A DNA stretch of 64,000 nt from Caballeronia arvi (GTDB lineage Bacteria > Pseudomonadota > Gammaproteobacteria > Burkholderiales > Burkholderiaceae). The stretch lies in contig NZ_FCOM02000010.1 in NCBI RefSeq assembly GCF_001544695.2, positions 1 to 64,000 of the forward strand, given 5' to 3'. Below the pieces are notes generated by a model, which did not search any database, was not told where the DNA came from, and saw only the letters and a program-made list of their open reading frames with translations. This document shows, piece by piece, positions 8,566 through 17,505 of this stretch (position 1 is the stretch's first letter; each line of letters starts with the position of its first letter). A program made the translations under genes and the position numbers.

Positions 8566-9618
8566 TCACTCCTCGACCACGTGAAGATCGCGAGGACGAA
8601 ATCCGAGCTTGACCGCATCACCGCGGGTGAGCGTCGCCTGATCGTTGATACGACGACATGTCACGATCTGCTCGCCTACCCTCACCAGCACCGTAGAAAG
8701 CATGCCAATGTCGATAACATCCTCCACGACCCCGGCTGACATCGACATCCCGGGCGCTTCTTCTCTCATAAGACTGATGTGCTCAGGCCGGAGAATCGCA
8801 GTGAACCGCTCGGCGCCACGAGTTTGCACATGCTCGATCACTTCCGAACCAAGTGAGGGGCGAAGCGTGCCGTTTCCCGCGGGTGTGCAGGAAACGAAAT
8901 TGGCATCACCGATAAAGTCGGCGACAAAACGCGTCGCGGGCTTTCTGTAGATTTCATTACCTGAGCCGATCTGCTCGACATGGCCGCCACTCATCACGAT
9001 GATCCGGTCGGCCATTGCCATCGCCTCCTCCTGATCGTGCGTGACGAAGACGAAGGCGATACCAAGCTTCTCCTGGAGCTGCTTGAGTTCGATCTGCATC
9101 CGCTTGCGCAACTTCAGATCGAGCGCACTCAAAGGCTCGTCAAGGAGAAGCAACTTGGGCCGATTCACCAATGCTCGAGCAAGCGCCACGCGCTGTTGCT
9201 GGCCACCGGACATCTGGGCCGGCAAGCGTTCGCCATGCTCACCGAGACCGACCATGGCGAGCGCCTCAGCCGCCCTCTCCCTGGCTTCGGCTTTCGGCGT
9301 GCCAGCTCGACGCGGGCCATACGAAACGTTCTCGAGCACCGTCATATGCGGGAACAACGCGTAGTTCTGAAACACCGTGTTCAGCGGCCGACGATTGGGC
9401 GCAACCCGCGTAATATCGACACCGCCAATCGAGATCGTTCCGTTGTCGGGCGTAACAAAGCCGGAAATGCACCGAAGCAACGTGGTTTTCCCGCATCCAC
9501 TCGGACCCAGCATGGCAACGAACTCACCGCACCGAACATCGATGGAAACGTCCGTCAACGCCTTGCTGTGTCCGAATGATTTGTTTATTTTCTGGACGGA
9601 CAGAAGAATGTTGTTCAT
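8566..9618 (-). CDS. ABC transporter ATP-binding protein (PotA type)
   Basis: This 350-residue ATPase energises the importer. It shows Walker A (GPSGCGKTT, around residues 37-45), the Q-loop (FQNYALFP), the ABC signature (MSGGQQQR), Walker B (LLLLDEPLSALD) and the switch histidine (VTHDQEEA). A C-terminal TOBE-like regulatory domain occupies about residues 270-350, as is usual for the polyamine/iron subfamily. It lies 13 bases downstream of the binding-protein gene and abuts the first permease, so the order is SBP-ATPase-permease-permease. No strong ribosome binding site precedes the ATG, which suggests translation is coupled to the upstream gene. Confidence 0.9.
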   Translation of the reverse strand: MNNILLSVQKINKSFGHSKALTDVSIDVRCGEFVAMLGPSGCGKTTLLRCISGFVTPDNGTISIGGVDITRVAPNRRPLNTVFQNYALFPHMTVLENVSYGPRRAGTPKAEARERAAEALAMVGLGEHGERLPAQMSGGQQQRVALARALVNRPKLLLLDEPLSALDLKLRKRMQIELKQLQEKLGIAFVFVTHDQEEAMAMADRIIVMSGGHVEQIGSGNEIYRKPATRFVADFIGDANFVSCTPAGNGTLRPSLGSEVIEHVQTRGAERFTAILRPEHISLMREEAPGMSMSAGVVEDVIDIGMLSTVLVRVGEQIVTCRRINDQATLTRGDAVKLGFRPRDLHVVEE

Positions 9619-9630
9619 ATTCGCGCCGTA

Positions 9631-10668
9631 TTATTTGTGGGCAATTTCGCGGTTCCAGCGGTCCACCAGACTCGCGCGCTGCTTGTTGATCTCCCACCAA
9701 TCCAGGAACTTCAGATCCTTCACCGATCCGCTGGCGCCCCAAGGAAGTTTCCGGGCAACGTCAGGACTTACCTTGACGTCTTTCACCGATGGACCCAGAT
9801 ACAGCTTCGTTGCGAGGCAGGTCGACGCCTCAGGTGTAATGGCCGCATTGATGAACTTCTCCGCGGCTGCCTTGTTGCGAGCACCCTTTACAAGATGAAG
9901 TCGAACATCACCGCCCCATGCGCCCTCTTTCGGCGCAACGAACGCGAGAGGTAAGCCACGATCGTTGAGGTCCCAAGTCGGAGCACTGTTGAACACAGCG
10001 GCGACCACTTCACCGCTTTGCAGTGCGTTCGCTGCAGCGCCCGAGCTATCGTAGTACTGCGACGCGTTCAATGACTGAAGCCGCTTGAAGGTTCCGTCGA
10101 TTCCACCGGGTTGATGGCTGATCGCGTTCAGGAAAAATATGGTCGGCACGCCAAGCGCGTTCGCTGGCGAAGGAAACGTCAAACCGTTTGCCACGTTTGG
10201 CTGCCAGAGATCACTCCACGAAGTGGGAGGCGTCTTCAACTCCTTCGTGTTGTACGCAATCCCCACTGCATAGAAGCCGGTGCTAACAGCGAAAATCGCG
10301 CCGTCACGCTTGTCAATGCCTTCGGGGACGACATTCTTGAGGTTCGGAATGTTGGTGGGATTGAGTGTGTCAATGACACCTGAAGCCATGGCAAGCTCGC
10401 TCACGCCACTGTCCATCCATAGGGCATCGATGACCGGGGCCGCACGCTGCTGTTCCAGCTTCGAGAGGTTGACGGTGGATGTGCCGATCTCGGGTATCAC
10501 TTTGATGCCGGTAGCTTTGGTGAAGGGCTCCGCGACGCATTTGGTGAATGCCTCCCCCCAGTTGCCCCCAAACATTCCCACGGTCACCGACTCGGCCTTT
10601 GCGATTGCGCTGAAGGTACTGCTCGTGGCCAGGGCTGCACCGAACAACATCAAATTCAGGGTTTTCAC
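9631..10668 (-). CDS. ABC transporter substrate-binding protein (PotD type)
   Basis: This periplasmic solute-binding protein of about 345 residues is the receptor of the adjacent importer. The GTG at 10668 is chosen because GGAGGAG lies just upstream and the protein then opens with a classical signal peptide cleaved near AKAES. The 32 codons further upstream in frame lack these traits. The mature protein starts with the family-typical VTVGMFGGNWGEAF strand and has the bilobal extracellular solute-binding (family 1 / PotD-like) layout. As the first gene of the operon it faces the divergent GlxA regulator. The ligand is inferred to be a hydroxyproline-like or betaine compound from the downstream enzymes. 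Confidence 0.87.
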   Translation of the reverse strand: MKTLNLMLFGAALATSSTFSAIAKAESVTVGMFGGNWGEAFTKCVAEPFTKATGIKVIPEIGTSTVNLSKLEQQRAAPVIDALWMDSGVSELAMASGVIDTLNPTNIPNLKNVVPEGIDKRDGAIFAVSTGFYAVGIAYNTKELKTPPTSWSDLWQPNVANGLTFPSPANALGVPTIFFLNAISHQPGGIDGTFKRLQSLNASQYYDSSGAAANALQSGEVVAAVFNSAPTWDLNDRGLPLAFVAPKEGAWGGDVRLHLVKGARNKAAAEKFINAAITPEASTCLATKLYLGPSVKDVKVSPDVARKLPWGASGSVKDLKFLDWWEINKQRASLVDRWNREIAHK

Positions 10669-10877
10669 GTCTCCTCCCGGTTTGTGTGCGTTGATGCGTA
10701 TCGTGCGCGTCGGCGTTTTTTGAAAAAAGAAGATGACGGACAGAATGTTGAATAAATCCGACATCGGGAGTAACGTGTCTACTAGGTCCTCGAAGGCGTG
10801 GCAGGTATCGCTACGCGTGAAAATCGCCGCAGGCGACCCGTGTACGGGCCCCTTCTCCCAGTTGCTACGACAAGTAC

Positions 10878-11930
10878 ATGTCCACTGAATTACGCTTCAA
10901 TCAGGTGGGGAAGGCGATCGAGCCGACCAGCGCGACAGCGCCGCATCGCACATCTCCACTTCGGGTGGGCTTCGTGCTACTCGACCAATTCACGTTAGCG
11001 GGCTTTGCCGGCCTTATCGACGCGCTGCGGCTTGCGGCAGACCATGGAGGAATGAGCCGACAGATTCACGCTTCGTGGAGCATCATGAGCGTCGGCGGGG
11101 AACCGCGGCAGGCAAGTTGCGGGGCCGTGATTGCGTCGAATGTAGATCTGATTGACCCGACGAGCTTTGACTACATCGCAGTCTGCGGCGGTAACGACTA
11201 TCTTCAGTCCGCAACATCACCGTCCGTTTTACTTGACTATCTGCGTCAGGCGTCGGCGGCCAATGTGAGGTTGATCGGAGTCTGCACAGGTACTTTTACG
11301 ATAGCTCGTGCCGGCTTGATCGGAAATCGCAAGGTATGCGTGAACTGGAACGTCTTCGACGTGTTCCGGGCTAAATTTCCTGCCATAGCCGCGTCGACTG
11401 ACCACCTCTTTTTGGATGAGGGTGATTTACTGACGTGCGCCGGTTCCACCGCCGCCATCGACCTCGGTCTTTACCTGATCGCCCGTCATTGCGGCGGAGA
11501 CAAAGCCCGCCAGGCAGCGCGCCACATGATCTTGCAAGACATTCGTCCGTCAAGACTGCCTCAACCGCATTTTTGGACCGCTCTTGATGGTATCTCAGAC
11601 CCTCGGATACACGCGGCAGCACACTTCATGGAGCAACGGCTCGATACACCTCCTTCCATTGAGGCAACGGCGCGATATGTGGGCGTGAGCCCGCGACAAC
11701 TCGAACGAATATTTCATACGTCACTTCGGATGTCTCCCGCTGCATTCCAAAGACGGCTGCGTTTGGAGTATGGAAGATGGCTTCTCGAAAATGGCTCAAC
11801 GAGTGTCACTCAGGTGGCATTCGACTGTGGCTTTGCCGATACCGCGCATTTTTCGAGAGAATTCAAGTTGCTGTTTCAGATCCGACCGAGTGACGTTAGA
11901 AAGCAGCCAAGCTCATCCGCATCCCCTTGA
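10878..11930 (+). CDS. GlxA-family transcriptional regulator (DJ-1/PfpI + AraC)
   Basis: This 350-residue regulator has a class-I glutamine amidotransferase-like DJ-1/PfpI domain at about residues 28-200. The nucleophile-elbow region reads GVCTGTF and is followed by NWN. A C-terminal AraC double helix-turn-helix (residues 235-335) ends in VAFDCGFADTAHFSREFKLLF. GlxA-type proteins often control catabolism of quaternary amines, arginine or proline betaine, with the N-terminal domain as ligand sensor. It is divergent from the ABC/racemase operon and is its probable activator. Its 3' end is overlapped for 55 bases by the convergent ProX-type frame. Confidence 0.87.
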   Translation: MSTELRFNQVGKAIEPTSATAPHRTSPLRVGFVLLDQFTLAGFAGLIDALRLAADHGGMSRQIHASWSIMSVGGEPRQASCGAVIASNVDLIDPTSFDYIAVCGGNDYLQSATSPSVLLDYLRQASAANVRLIGVCTGTFTIARAGLIGNRKVCVNWNVFDVFRAKFPAIAASTDHLFLDEGDLLTCAGSTAAIDLGLYLIARHCGGDKARQAARHMILQDIRPSRLPQPHFWTALDGISDPRIHAAAHFMEQRLDTPPSIEATARYVGVSPRQLERIFHTSLRMSPAAFQRRLRLEYGRWLLENGSTSVTQVAFDCGFADTAHFSREFKLLFQIRPSDVRKQPSSSASP

Positions 11931-12658
11931 AGTCCTTGGTCGTGTATCGCCGCGCTTTGGATATTTCGCACTCCTTGCAGGCTGCGCGAATCGTGCTTCG
12001 ATTGCACAGACTGCGCTGATTGCCTAGAAACGCGTCGACACGCCCACCCGCGCGAGCGGCTGCGATCGATTGCTCGCGGCCGCATCGGCGTCGACGCCGA
12101 TCCCGGCCATGCAAAGCAAGCGAACGACGATCTCATTTCGGACGTCGTTCGGAAGCGCGCGCAGGCGTGCAACCAATCGGCCGGATGTTCGATAGTGCGC
12201 AAAAACGTCTCCAGGCCGGCTCTCGAGAGCCACACAGTCGCATTGTTCTCGAGTGGATGAAACAAAAAGCTTTCCTCGCCGCTCAGGTCGGCATCGATGA
12301 CCAGCCGCACTCGGCCGGATTCATCATTGACCAGCGCAAGGGGACTCAAAGAACCCGTTCGAATACCCAGCAATTCGAAGAGCTTATCCGCGGACGCGAA
12401 CGAGAGACGCCTGCTGCCTAGTGCTGCAGCGAGTTCAGCAAGATCGAGCGACTTCGTAGCCGTCGTCACGACGAGGAAATAGTGGTCGTTCTTGTCCTGC
12501 AAAAGCAAATGCTTGCAGCGAGCGCCCGCCAGTGACAGCGTCAACATGCCGGACTCGGACATGTTGAGCACCGCGTCGTGTTCCTCGCAGAGAAACGGAA
12601 TATGCCATTCCTCGAGAAGCTTCAGGAGTTCGTTTTTTCCCAGCACGCTGTCGTTCAT
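11876..12658 (-). CDS. ProX/YbaK-type aminoacyl-tRNA deacylase domain protein with extended C-terminus
   Basis: Residues 1-160 form a YbaK/ProX editing domain, which hydrolyses mischarged aminoacyl-tRNA (classically Ala-tRNAPro) in the cytoplasm. Visible marks are CKHLLLQDKNDHYFLV, the LSPLALVND core and the LFHPLENNATV strand. Family members normally stop just after this, at about 165 residues. Here the frame runs on for roughly 100 low-complexity, arginine-rich residues and ends inside the convergent GlxA gene. The original stop may have been lost by a frameshift near 12150-12190. It is the last gene of the MFS-LysR-aspA unit, 56 bases after aspA. Confidence 0.72.
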   Translation of the reverse strand: MNDSVLGKNELLKLLEEWHIPFLCEEHDAVLNMSESGMLTLSLAGARCKHLLLQDKNDHYFLVVTTATKSLDLAELAAALGSRRLSFASADKLFELLGIRTGSLSPLALVNDESGRVRLVIDADLSGEESFLFHPLENNATVWLSRAGLETFLRTIEHPADWLHACARFRTTSEMRSSFACFAWPGSASTPMRPRAIDRSRSRGWACRRVSRQSAQSVQSKHDSRSLQGVRNIQSAAIHDQGLQGDADELGCFLTSLGRI

Positions 12659-12714
12659 TTTATTTATGAGCGGACAGGCCCACGTTCCGGAGCCGATCCT
12701 GTTTCATCAAAGGG

Positions 12715-14127
12715 TCAGGCATCGAAGACCGGATACGACGCCCGGCGAATAGCCGCGATGGTGTCATCCTGCGAAAGCAATCCGGACTCCTCCAGAATCT
12801 TCACCAGCGAGCGACCTTCGGCCACGGATTGCCGCGCGAGCTTGCTCACGCGAGCATAGCCAATCTTCGGCACGAGCGCGGTTGCGACTGCCATCGAGTC
12901 CAACAGATGCTGTTCGTTGCGCGCGACGTCGGCCTGAATGCCCGCCACACACTTCTCGCCGAAGCGCGCGATCCCATTGGTGAGCAACGCGATACTGTCA
13001 AAGACACGCGACGCCACGACTGGCTCGAAGTGATTGATCTCCAGTTCGCCGTACTGAACCGCCTGTGCGACGGCGACATCGTTGCCGACGACCGCGAAGC
13101 TCAACTGGATCATCGCCATCGGCAGGACCGGGTTCACCTTGCCCGGCATGATCGACGAACCCGCCTGTGCCTCGGGCAGCTTCAACTCCCCGACCCCGCC
13201 CACCGGACCCGACGACAGAACGGTCAGATCGGAAGCGATCTTTGCCAGCGACACGGCGCAGGTACGAAGTTCCGCGGAGACGCGCGAGAAAACGTCCATG
13301 TTCTGCATCGCGTCGAACGGATTCGCGGGCGCCTGATAATCGACGCCGGTGATGCTACAGAGATGCGTGTACACCGCCGCGCGATAGCCCGCCGGCGCAC
13401 CGAAGCCCGTCCCGATCGCCGTGCCGCCGAGCGGGAGCGTGCGAAGCTTGTGGCGCACCGCGACGAGTTCTTCCGCCAGCCGTTCCGTCAACGACGCATA
13501 ACCCCCGAATAGCTGGCCGAGACGCATCGGCTGGGCATCCTGCAGACAGGTCCGGCCGAGATGCAGAACATCAGCGAACTCGGTGGCTTTGCTGTTGAAG
13601 AGGCCGGCGAGCTTCGTGACCTCTTCGATGAGCGTACCCAGCATCGCATGTGTGGCTATCTTCAATGCGGCGGGATACGCGTCGTTGGTCGACTGCGAGC
13701 GGTTGACGTGGTCATTCGGATGGATGACCTCGTAGTTGCCGGCACTGTGCCCCAGGATTTGCTGAGCACGATTCGCGATGACCTCGTTGAAGTTCATATT
13801 GGTCGATGTGCCGCCCGAGCCCTCCATCAGATCGACCACGAGCGAAGCATCGAACTGCCCTTCGGTGACTTCCTTGCAAGCCGCAACGATAGCTGCGCAC
13901 TGCTCGCCCGTGATAACTTCGTTATCGCGATTGGCCAACGCCGCGGCCCATTTGACTTGCGCGAAAGCGTCGCGAAACGCGGAATAGTGGGCGATGTTCA
14001 ACGGTGAAACCGTGAGGTTGTCGACCCCGCGAACCGTGTTCACGCCGTAAAGTTTGTCGCCAGGAATGGCGACCTCGCCGACATAATCACGTTCGATGCG
14101 AGCTTCGCTCTGAGCAGGCTTATTCAT
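12715..14127 (-). CDS. aspA: Aspartate ammonia-lyase
   Basis: This 470-residue member of the aspartase/fumarase superfamily would deaminate L-aspartate to fumarate and ammonia in the cytoplasm. The three conserved regions are visible: GSGGTSTNMNFNEV (103-115), NDHVNRSQSTNDAYP (138-152) and the flexible catalytic loop GSSIMPGKVNP (323-333) with its catalytic serine. TNDAYP is typical of aspartases rather than fumarases. The start at 14127 has an AAGGA site seven bases upstream; the longer frame reads back into the LysR gene. The first bases overlap the LysR stop (ATGAATAA). An MFS carrier and a LysR regulator upstream suggest uptake and use of aspartate or a relative. Confidence 0.84.
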   Translation of the reverse strand: MNKPAQSEARIERDYVGEVAIPGDKLYGVNTVRGVDNLTVSPLNIAHYSAFRDAFAQVKWAAALANRDNEVITGEQCAAIVAACKEVTEGQFDASLVVDLMEGSGGTSTNMNFNEVIANRAQQILGHSAGNYEVIHPNDHVNRSQSTNDAYPAALKIATHAMLGTLIEEVTKLAGLFNSKATEFADVLHLGRTCLQDAQPMRLGQLFGGYASLTERLAEELVAVRHKLRTLPLGGTAIGTGFGAPAGYRAAVYTHLCSITGVDYQAPANPFDAMQNMDVFSRVSAELRTCAVSLAKIASDLTVLSSGPVGGVGELKLPEAQAGSSIMPGKVNPVLPMAMIQLSFAVVGNDVAVAQAVQYGELEINHFEPVVASRVFDSIALLTNGIARFGEKCVAGIQADVARNEQHLLDSMAVATALVPKIGYARVSKLARQSVAEGRSLVKILEESGLLSQDDTIAAIRRASYPVFDA

Positions 14128-15103
14128 GGAGATTCCTTCCACCAACAGTAATGAGTTTTTCGATGTCCCCGCCGAGCGCGGCCAGCCTCGGCAGAAACGA
14201 TGTTTCGATGACTTCGCGCGCCGTATCGCAGGCGTCGTCGAAGAAAACGTTGTATTCGTCCCGGCGCGCCACGAGGTACAGCGAGCGCTCCAGGCCCAGT
14301 TTCTCGACGATATGCGTGGCAACGTTGCCCGCATGCGTCACCCCCTGAAGATGGCACATCGGCGAAGTAATGGCCCAGCCGATGCCTTCTGCCACCATCG
14401 AGGTCAACGCATCGGCGTTGTCCAGTTCGAGCCGCGCGGGTGCGCGAATCTCGATGCGCCGAAGGTATCGTTCGATCTGCATGCCCACTTGCGACGTCCG
14501 GTTGAACCTCACGATGGGCATGCTGTTGATCAGCGTGCGCAAGTCATCGATGGTCTTCACAGGCATTCCGAGACCTTTCGGCGTTATGACGAAGTAGCGC
14601 TCGGAGAACAAGCGGTACCGCACGACATCGTTCGCATCGATCAGCGGATCGCTCGTGACGATCAAATCCAGATCACGACGCAGAAGCGCTTCGCCCTGTT
14701 GAGGGCTCAGGCCGGTGCGAATCGACAACTGCGACACCTTGCCAAGCAGCTTCTTCGTGAAGACCGAGCCGCATGTCGATGCGAACGAGTCGACCAGCCC
14801 GATGCGCAAGTCGGGTTTGATGCCGCGTCCCGCTTCGATCACTTGCGCCTTGAGGTTAGCGATTTCCTCGCTGAGAACCGCACCCCGGTTTCTCAGCGCG
14901 ATGCCGAAGGGCGTCAGCGCCATCGGCCGCGTGGTTCGATTCACCAGCACCACGCCGAGTTCGTCTTCCAGTTGCCGGATGATCTGCGATACACCCGATT
15001 GCGATATGCCCATCCGCGTTGCCGCGGCAGACATGCTTCCCTCTTCCGCAACCGCGACGAAGACTTGAACGGCATGCATATCAATGGGCTTGTTCGACGG
15101 CAT
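14120..15103 (-). CDS. LysR-family transcriptional regulator
   Basis: This 327-residue regulator has an N-terminal winged helix-turn-helix at residues 8-66 (AAATRMGISQSGVSQIIRQL recognition region) and a periplasmic-binding-like effector domain from about residue 95 (LRIGLVDSFAST). It stands between the MFS gene and aspA in the same direction, with an AAGGA-like site before its ATG and an 8-base overlap into aspA. That arrangement is unusual because LysR genes are normally divergent from their targets. It suggests co-transcription and autoregulation of the transporter-lyase unit. The effector is unknown; a dicarboxylic amino acid would fit. Confidence 0.85.
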   Translation of the reverse strand: MPSNKPIDMHAVQVFVAVAEEGSMSAAATRMGISQSGVSQIIRQLEDELGVVLVNRTTRPMALTPFGIALRNRGAVLSEEIANLKAQVIEAGRGIKPDLRIGLVDSFASTCGSVFTKKLLGKVSQLSIRTGLSPQQGEALLRRDLDLIVTSDPLIDANDVVRYRLFSERYFVITPKGLGMPVKTIDDLRTLINSMPIVRFNRTSQVGMQIERYLRRIEIRAPARLELDNADALTSMVAEGIGWAITSPMCHLQGVTHAGNVATHIVEKLGLERSLYLVARRDEYNVFFDDACDTAREVIETSFLPRLAALGGDIEKLITVGGRNLHE

Positions 15104-15171
15104 GTCATGTCCTTGCGTAAGCGTCCTGACACACGTTCGCGCATCGTGTGCGCGGTCGCCGTCCGCGGTCG

Positions 15172-16569
15172 TCAGAGACGCGTTTTACTGGCGCCCGGCG
15201 CGGCGGTCGCGAACGTCGCATCATGATGTCCGGCTGCGTCCAATGCGTCCTCGGCGACACTGTCGGACTTCACGTCGGACAGATTCTCGCTGCCGGTTTC
15301 AGGCGCCATGAAGTGGCAAAAGACGCCGCCGAAAAGCAGTACCGCAACGCAACCACCCAATACCGCGTGAATGCCGACCTGCTGAACGGCGATCGGCAGC
15401 AGGAACGTGCTGATCGCCGATCCGAAACGGCTCGAAGCGACCGCCAGACCCACGCCCGACGCGCGCAGATGCGTCGGGAAGAGTTCGGGCGGATAGACGA
15501 ACTCGAGGTTCGCCGCAGCCGAGAGAATGCACGCGAAGATGCCGAAGACGAGCATCGTACCGATGGGACCGAAACTCGCGTACGTCAGCACCGCGAGGCC
15601 GAGCGCCGCAAGATAGAAGGTGCCCAGGAGAAACGTGCGGCGAGAGATGCGATCGATCAGCAGCAAGCCGATCACTGCACCCGCGAGCAGCAGGACGTTG
15701 TAGACGAGGCCGCCGACGAACTTGTCCTTGACCTGCAAAGCTTCGAGGACTTTCGGCGCAAAGGTGCCCAACGCGAAATAAGGAATGACCTGGCAGGTGT
15801 AGAAGACGCAGCCGACCAGCGTGTTCTTGCGCCAGCGCGGCGAGAACAACTGCGACCACGCGCCTTTTTGCTGCTGCGGCGCGGCGGTCGTCGTCGCGAG
15901 CGTGACGTCGGGGCCGAATCTGCGACGGACGATGGCGAGGGCTTCGTCGCCGCGTCCGCGTTTCATGAGCCACAACGGCGATTCGGGCACGATCAGGCGA
16001 AACGGGAGAATGAGCAATGCCGGAACGCCGCTCGCCGCCAGCATGATGCGCCACGCATCGGGTCCGATCTCGCGCATGGCGAAGCCTGCGAGGTACGCGC
16101 CGACATAGCCCGCCGCCCACGCCGCTGCGAGCACGCTCAGCAGACGGCCACGGTAACGGCGCGGCGAGTATTCGGTCACGAGAGACTTGCTCACGACATA
16201 GTCCGCGCCGAGGATAAGTCCAAGGGCCAGACGCAAGACCAGCAATTGCGAGGGCGACGTAACGAAATACTGCGCGGCCGAGACCACCGCGAAGAGCAAC
16301 ATGTCCCACGCGAAAATCGTGCGGCGACCATATCTGTCCGCGATGGGACCGGCCAGCATGCTGCCGAAGAAAAGCCCTGCAAGCGATGCCGCGCCGAGCA
16401 GTCCCATCCAGAGCGCATCCAGGTGCAACGGCCCCGCCGCCATGCTTACCGCGATGCCGATGATGCCCAGCACAAAACCATCGCTAAATTGACCGCCTGT
16501 CCCGCTGAACGCCACGCCAACGTGGAATGGGCGAAGAGGCAAGTCTTCGAGTAATACCTGTTTGCTCAC
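15172..16569 (-). CDS. MFS transporter (sugar/acid porter type)
   Basis: This 465-residue inner-membrane carrier has twelve hydrophobic segments and the MFS motif A between helices 2 and 3 (GPIADRYGRRTIF). The second family motif PESPLWLMKRGRGDEA follows helix 6, as in sugar/metabolite:H+ symporters. The GTG start at 16569 has an AGGAG site six bases upstream. The C-terminal tail of about 40 residues is cytoplasmic and hydrophilic. As first gene of a unit with LysR, aspA and ProX-like genes, it is a candidate importer for the aspartase substrate, though related carriers also move aromatic acids. Confidence 0.83.
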   Translation of the reverse strand: MSKQVLLEDLPLRPFHVGVAFSGTGGQFSDGFVLGIIGIAVSMAAGPLHLDALWMGLLGAASLAGLFFGSMLAGPIADRYGRRTIFAWDMLLFAVVSAAQYFVTSPSQLLVLRLALGLILGADYVVSKSLVTEYSPRRYRGRLLSVLAAAWAAGYVGAYLAGFAMREIGPDAWRIMLAASGVPALLILPFRLIVPESPLWLMKRGRGDEALAIVRRRFGPDVTLATTTAAPQQQKGAWSQLFSPRWRKNTLVGCVFYTCQVIPYFALGTFAPKVLEALQVKDKFVGGLVYNVLLLAGAVIGLLLIDRISRRTFLLGTFYLAALGLAVLTYASFGPIGTMLVFGIFACILSAAANLEFVYPPELFPTHLRASGVGLAVASSRFGSAISTFLLPIAVQQVGIHAVLGGCVAVLLFGGVFCHFMAPETGSENLSDVKSDSVAEDALDAAGHHDATFATAAPGASKTRL

Positions 16570-16859
16570 GTCTGTCTCCTGTCTCTGGTATGGCGCTCAT
16601 GTCGATGCGCCTTGAAAACCAGTGTATAGCCGCGACTTCAGGAAATCAGCAGGTCGGTGGACAGTATCAGAAACTCTAATAATGCTCTCTTGCAAGGCTG
16701 AAACCAAGCCGTTTTTTTGGCGTACAAATGACAAATGACCCGACAACTCTTTCTGGCCAGGATTTCACCGGCACGCCCTGCCCCCGTCGACATCACATGC
16801 GCTGCAGCCCGCGCCGCTCGGAAACGCTCGTCATCCCTTTCGAATTGGATGGCAGCGCT

Positions 16860-17104
16860 CATTCGCCATCGACGCGATCAGCGCGATGCCGGCCGCGGCC
16901 GCCGTACCCGTGAGAAACGTGCCCGGCAGGCACCAGAAAGCGGGCAGCGCGGCGATCACGCCGGCCGTTGCGATTGTGAAGGCGAGCACCGTTGCCGACG
17001 TGTTGTGAACGAACATCGTGCTGACTGACAGGCCAATGGCGCTCACGAGCATCGGCACGATGATGTGCCAGCGGCGTTCGCGCGTCGCATCGGAACGAAG
17101 CCCC
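16860..17104 (-). pseudogene. MFS transporter (anion:cation symporter family), internal fragment
   Basis: About 80 codons align with the ninth to eleventh helices of ACS-family carriers: SDATRERRWHIIVP (cytoplasmic loop), a helix, then ALPAFWCLPGTFLTGTAAAAGIALI. The same region can be recognised in the intact nicT product of this window. Both ends are truncated: one against the ferredoxin-reductase fragment at about 17100, the other against sequence with no similarity before 16860. It is a remnant of a transporter gene left by deletion. Confidence 0.75.
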
Positions 17105-17105
17105 A

Positions 17106-17456
17106 CGTGTCGAAAGCGTCTCGAACGCGGTCGATCAGGCGAAGCAGGTAGCGGCCGTCATCGCCGGACGCGAGCCGCCCAAACTCGACACGCCGTGGTT
17201 CTGGTCGGATCAGTACGAACTCAAGGTGCAGATGGCGGGCATCCCGCGCGCGGGCGATGCCGTGTTCGCGCGCACTTCGCCCGAAGATTCGGGTGCGACC
17301 GTACTCCACGTGCGCGGTGATCTGCTCGTCGGCGTGGAAACCATCAATCGTCCGCGCAATTTCCTGCTGGCGCGGACTGCGATCAATCGCGGACAGCGTC
17401 TCGATGTCGACCTGTTTGGCCAGGGCGCCCAGCCGTTGAACGCCGCCCTGCTCTGA
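17106..17456 (+). pseudogene. Ferredoxin-NAD(P)+ reductase (putidaredoxin/rhodocoxin reductase type), C-terminal fragment
   Basis: The frame from 17106 reads RVESVSNAVDQAK, then PWFWSDQYELKVQMAG, and ends LDVDLFGQGAQPLNAALL before a TGA. This is the C-terminal quarter of an FAD-dependent ferredoxin reductase; the PWFWSDQ motif is diagnostic of the family. Both nucleotide-binding domains are missing, so it is non-functional. It runs directly into the intact 2Fe-2S ferredoxin gene 50 bases downstream. The original locus was therefore probably a P450 or ring-hydroxylating oxygenase electron-transfer chain whose oxygenase and most of whose reductase have been deleted. Confidence 0.83.
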
Positions 17457-17505
17457 CTCCTCGCGCGCCGCCCATTGAGCAACACACTACCGGAACGAGT
17501 TTTTC

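Noticed and set aside
12024..12233. Alternative frame with a plausible-looking C-terminus inside the ProX extension
   Set aside because: It has no start site of its own and no family match; more likely the trace of a frameshift than a separate gene.
15148..16554. Long plus-strand open frame opposite the MFS gene
   Set aside because: No membrane segments or domain similarity; the minus strand encodes a clear MFS carrier.
16638..16862. Minus-strand 74-codon open frame upstream of the MFS-aspA unit
   Set aside because: No recognised family; it abuts a pseudogene and probably only spans a promoter region.
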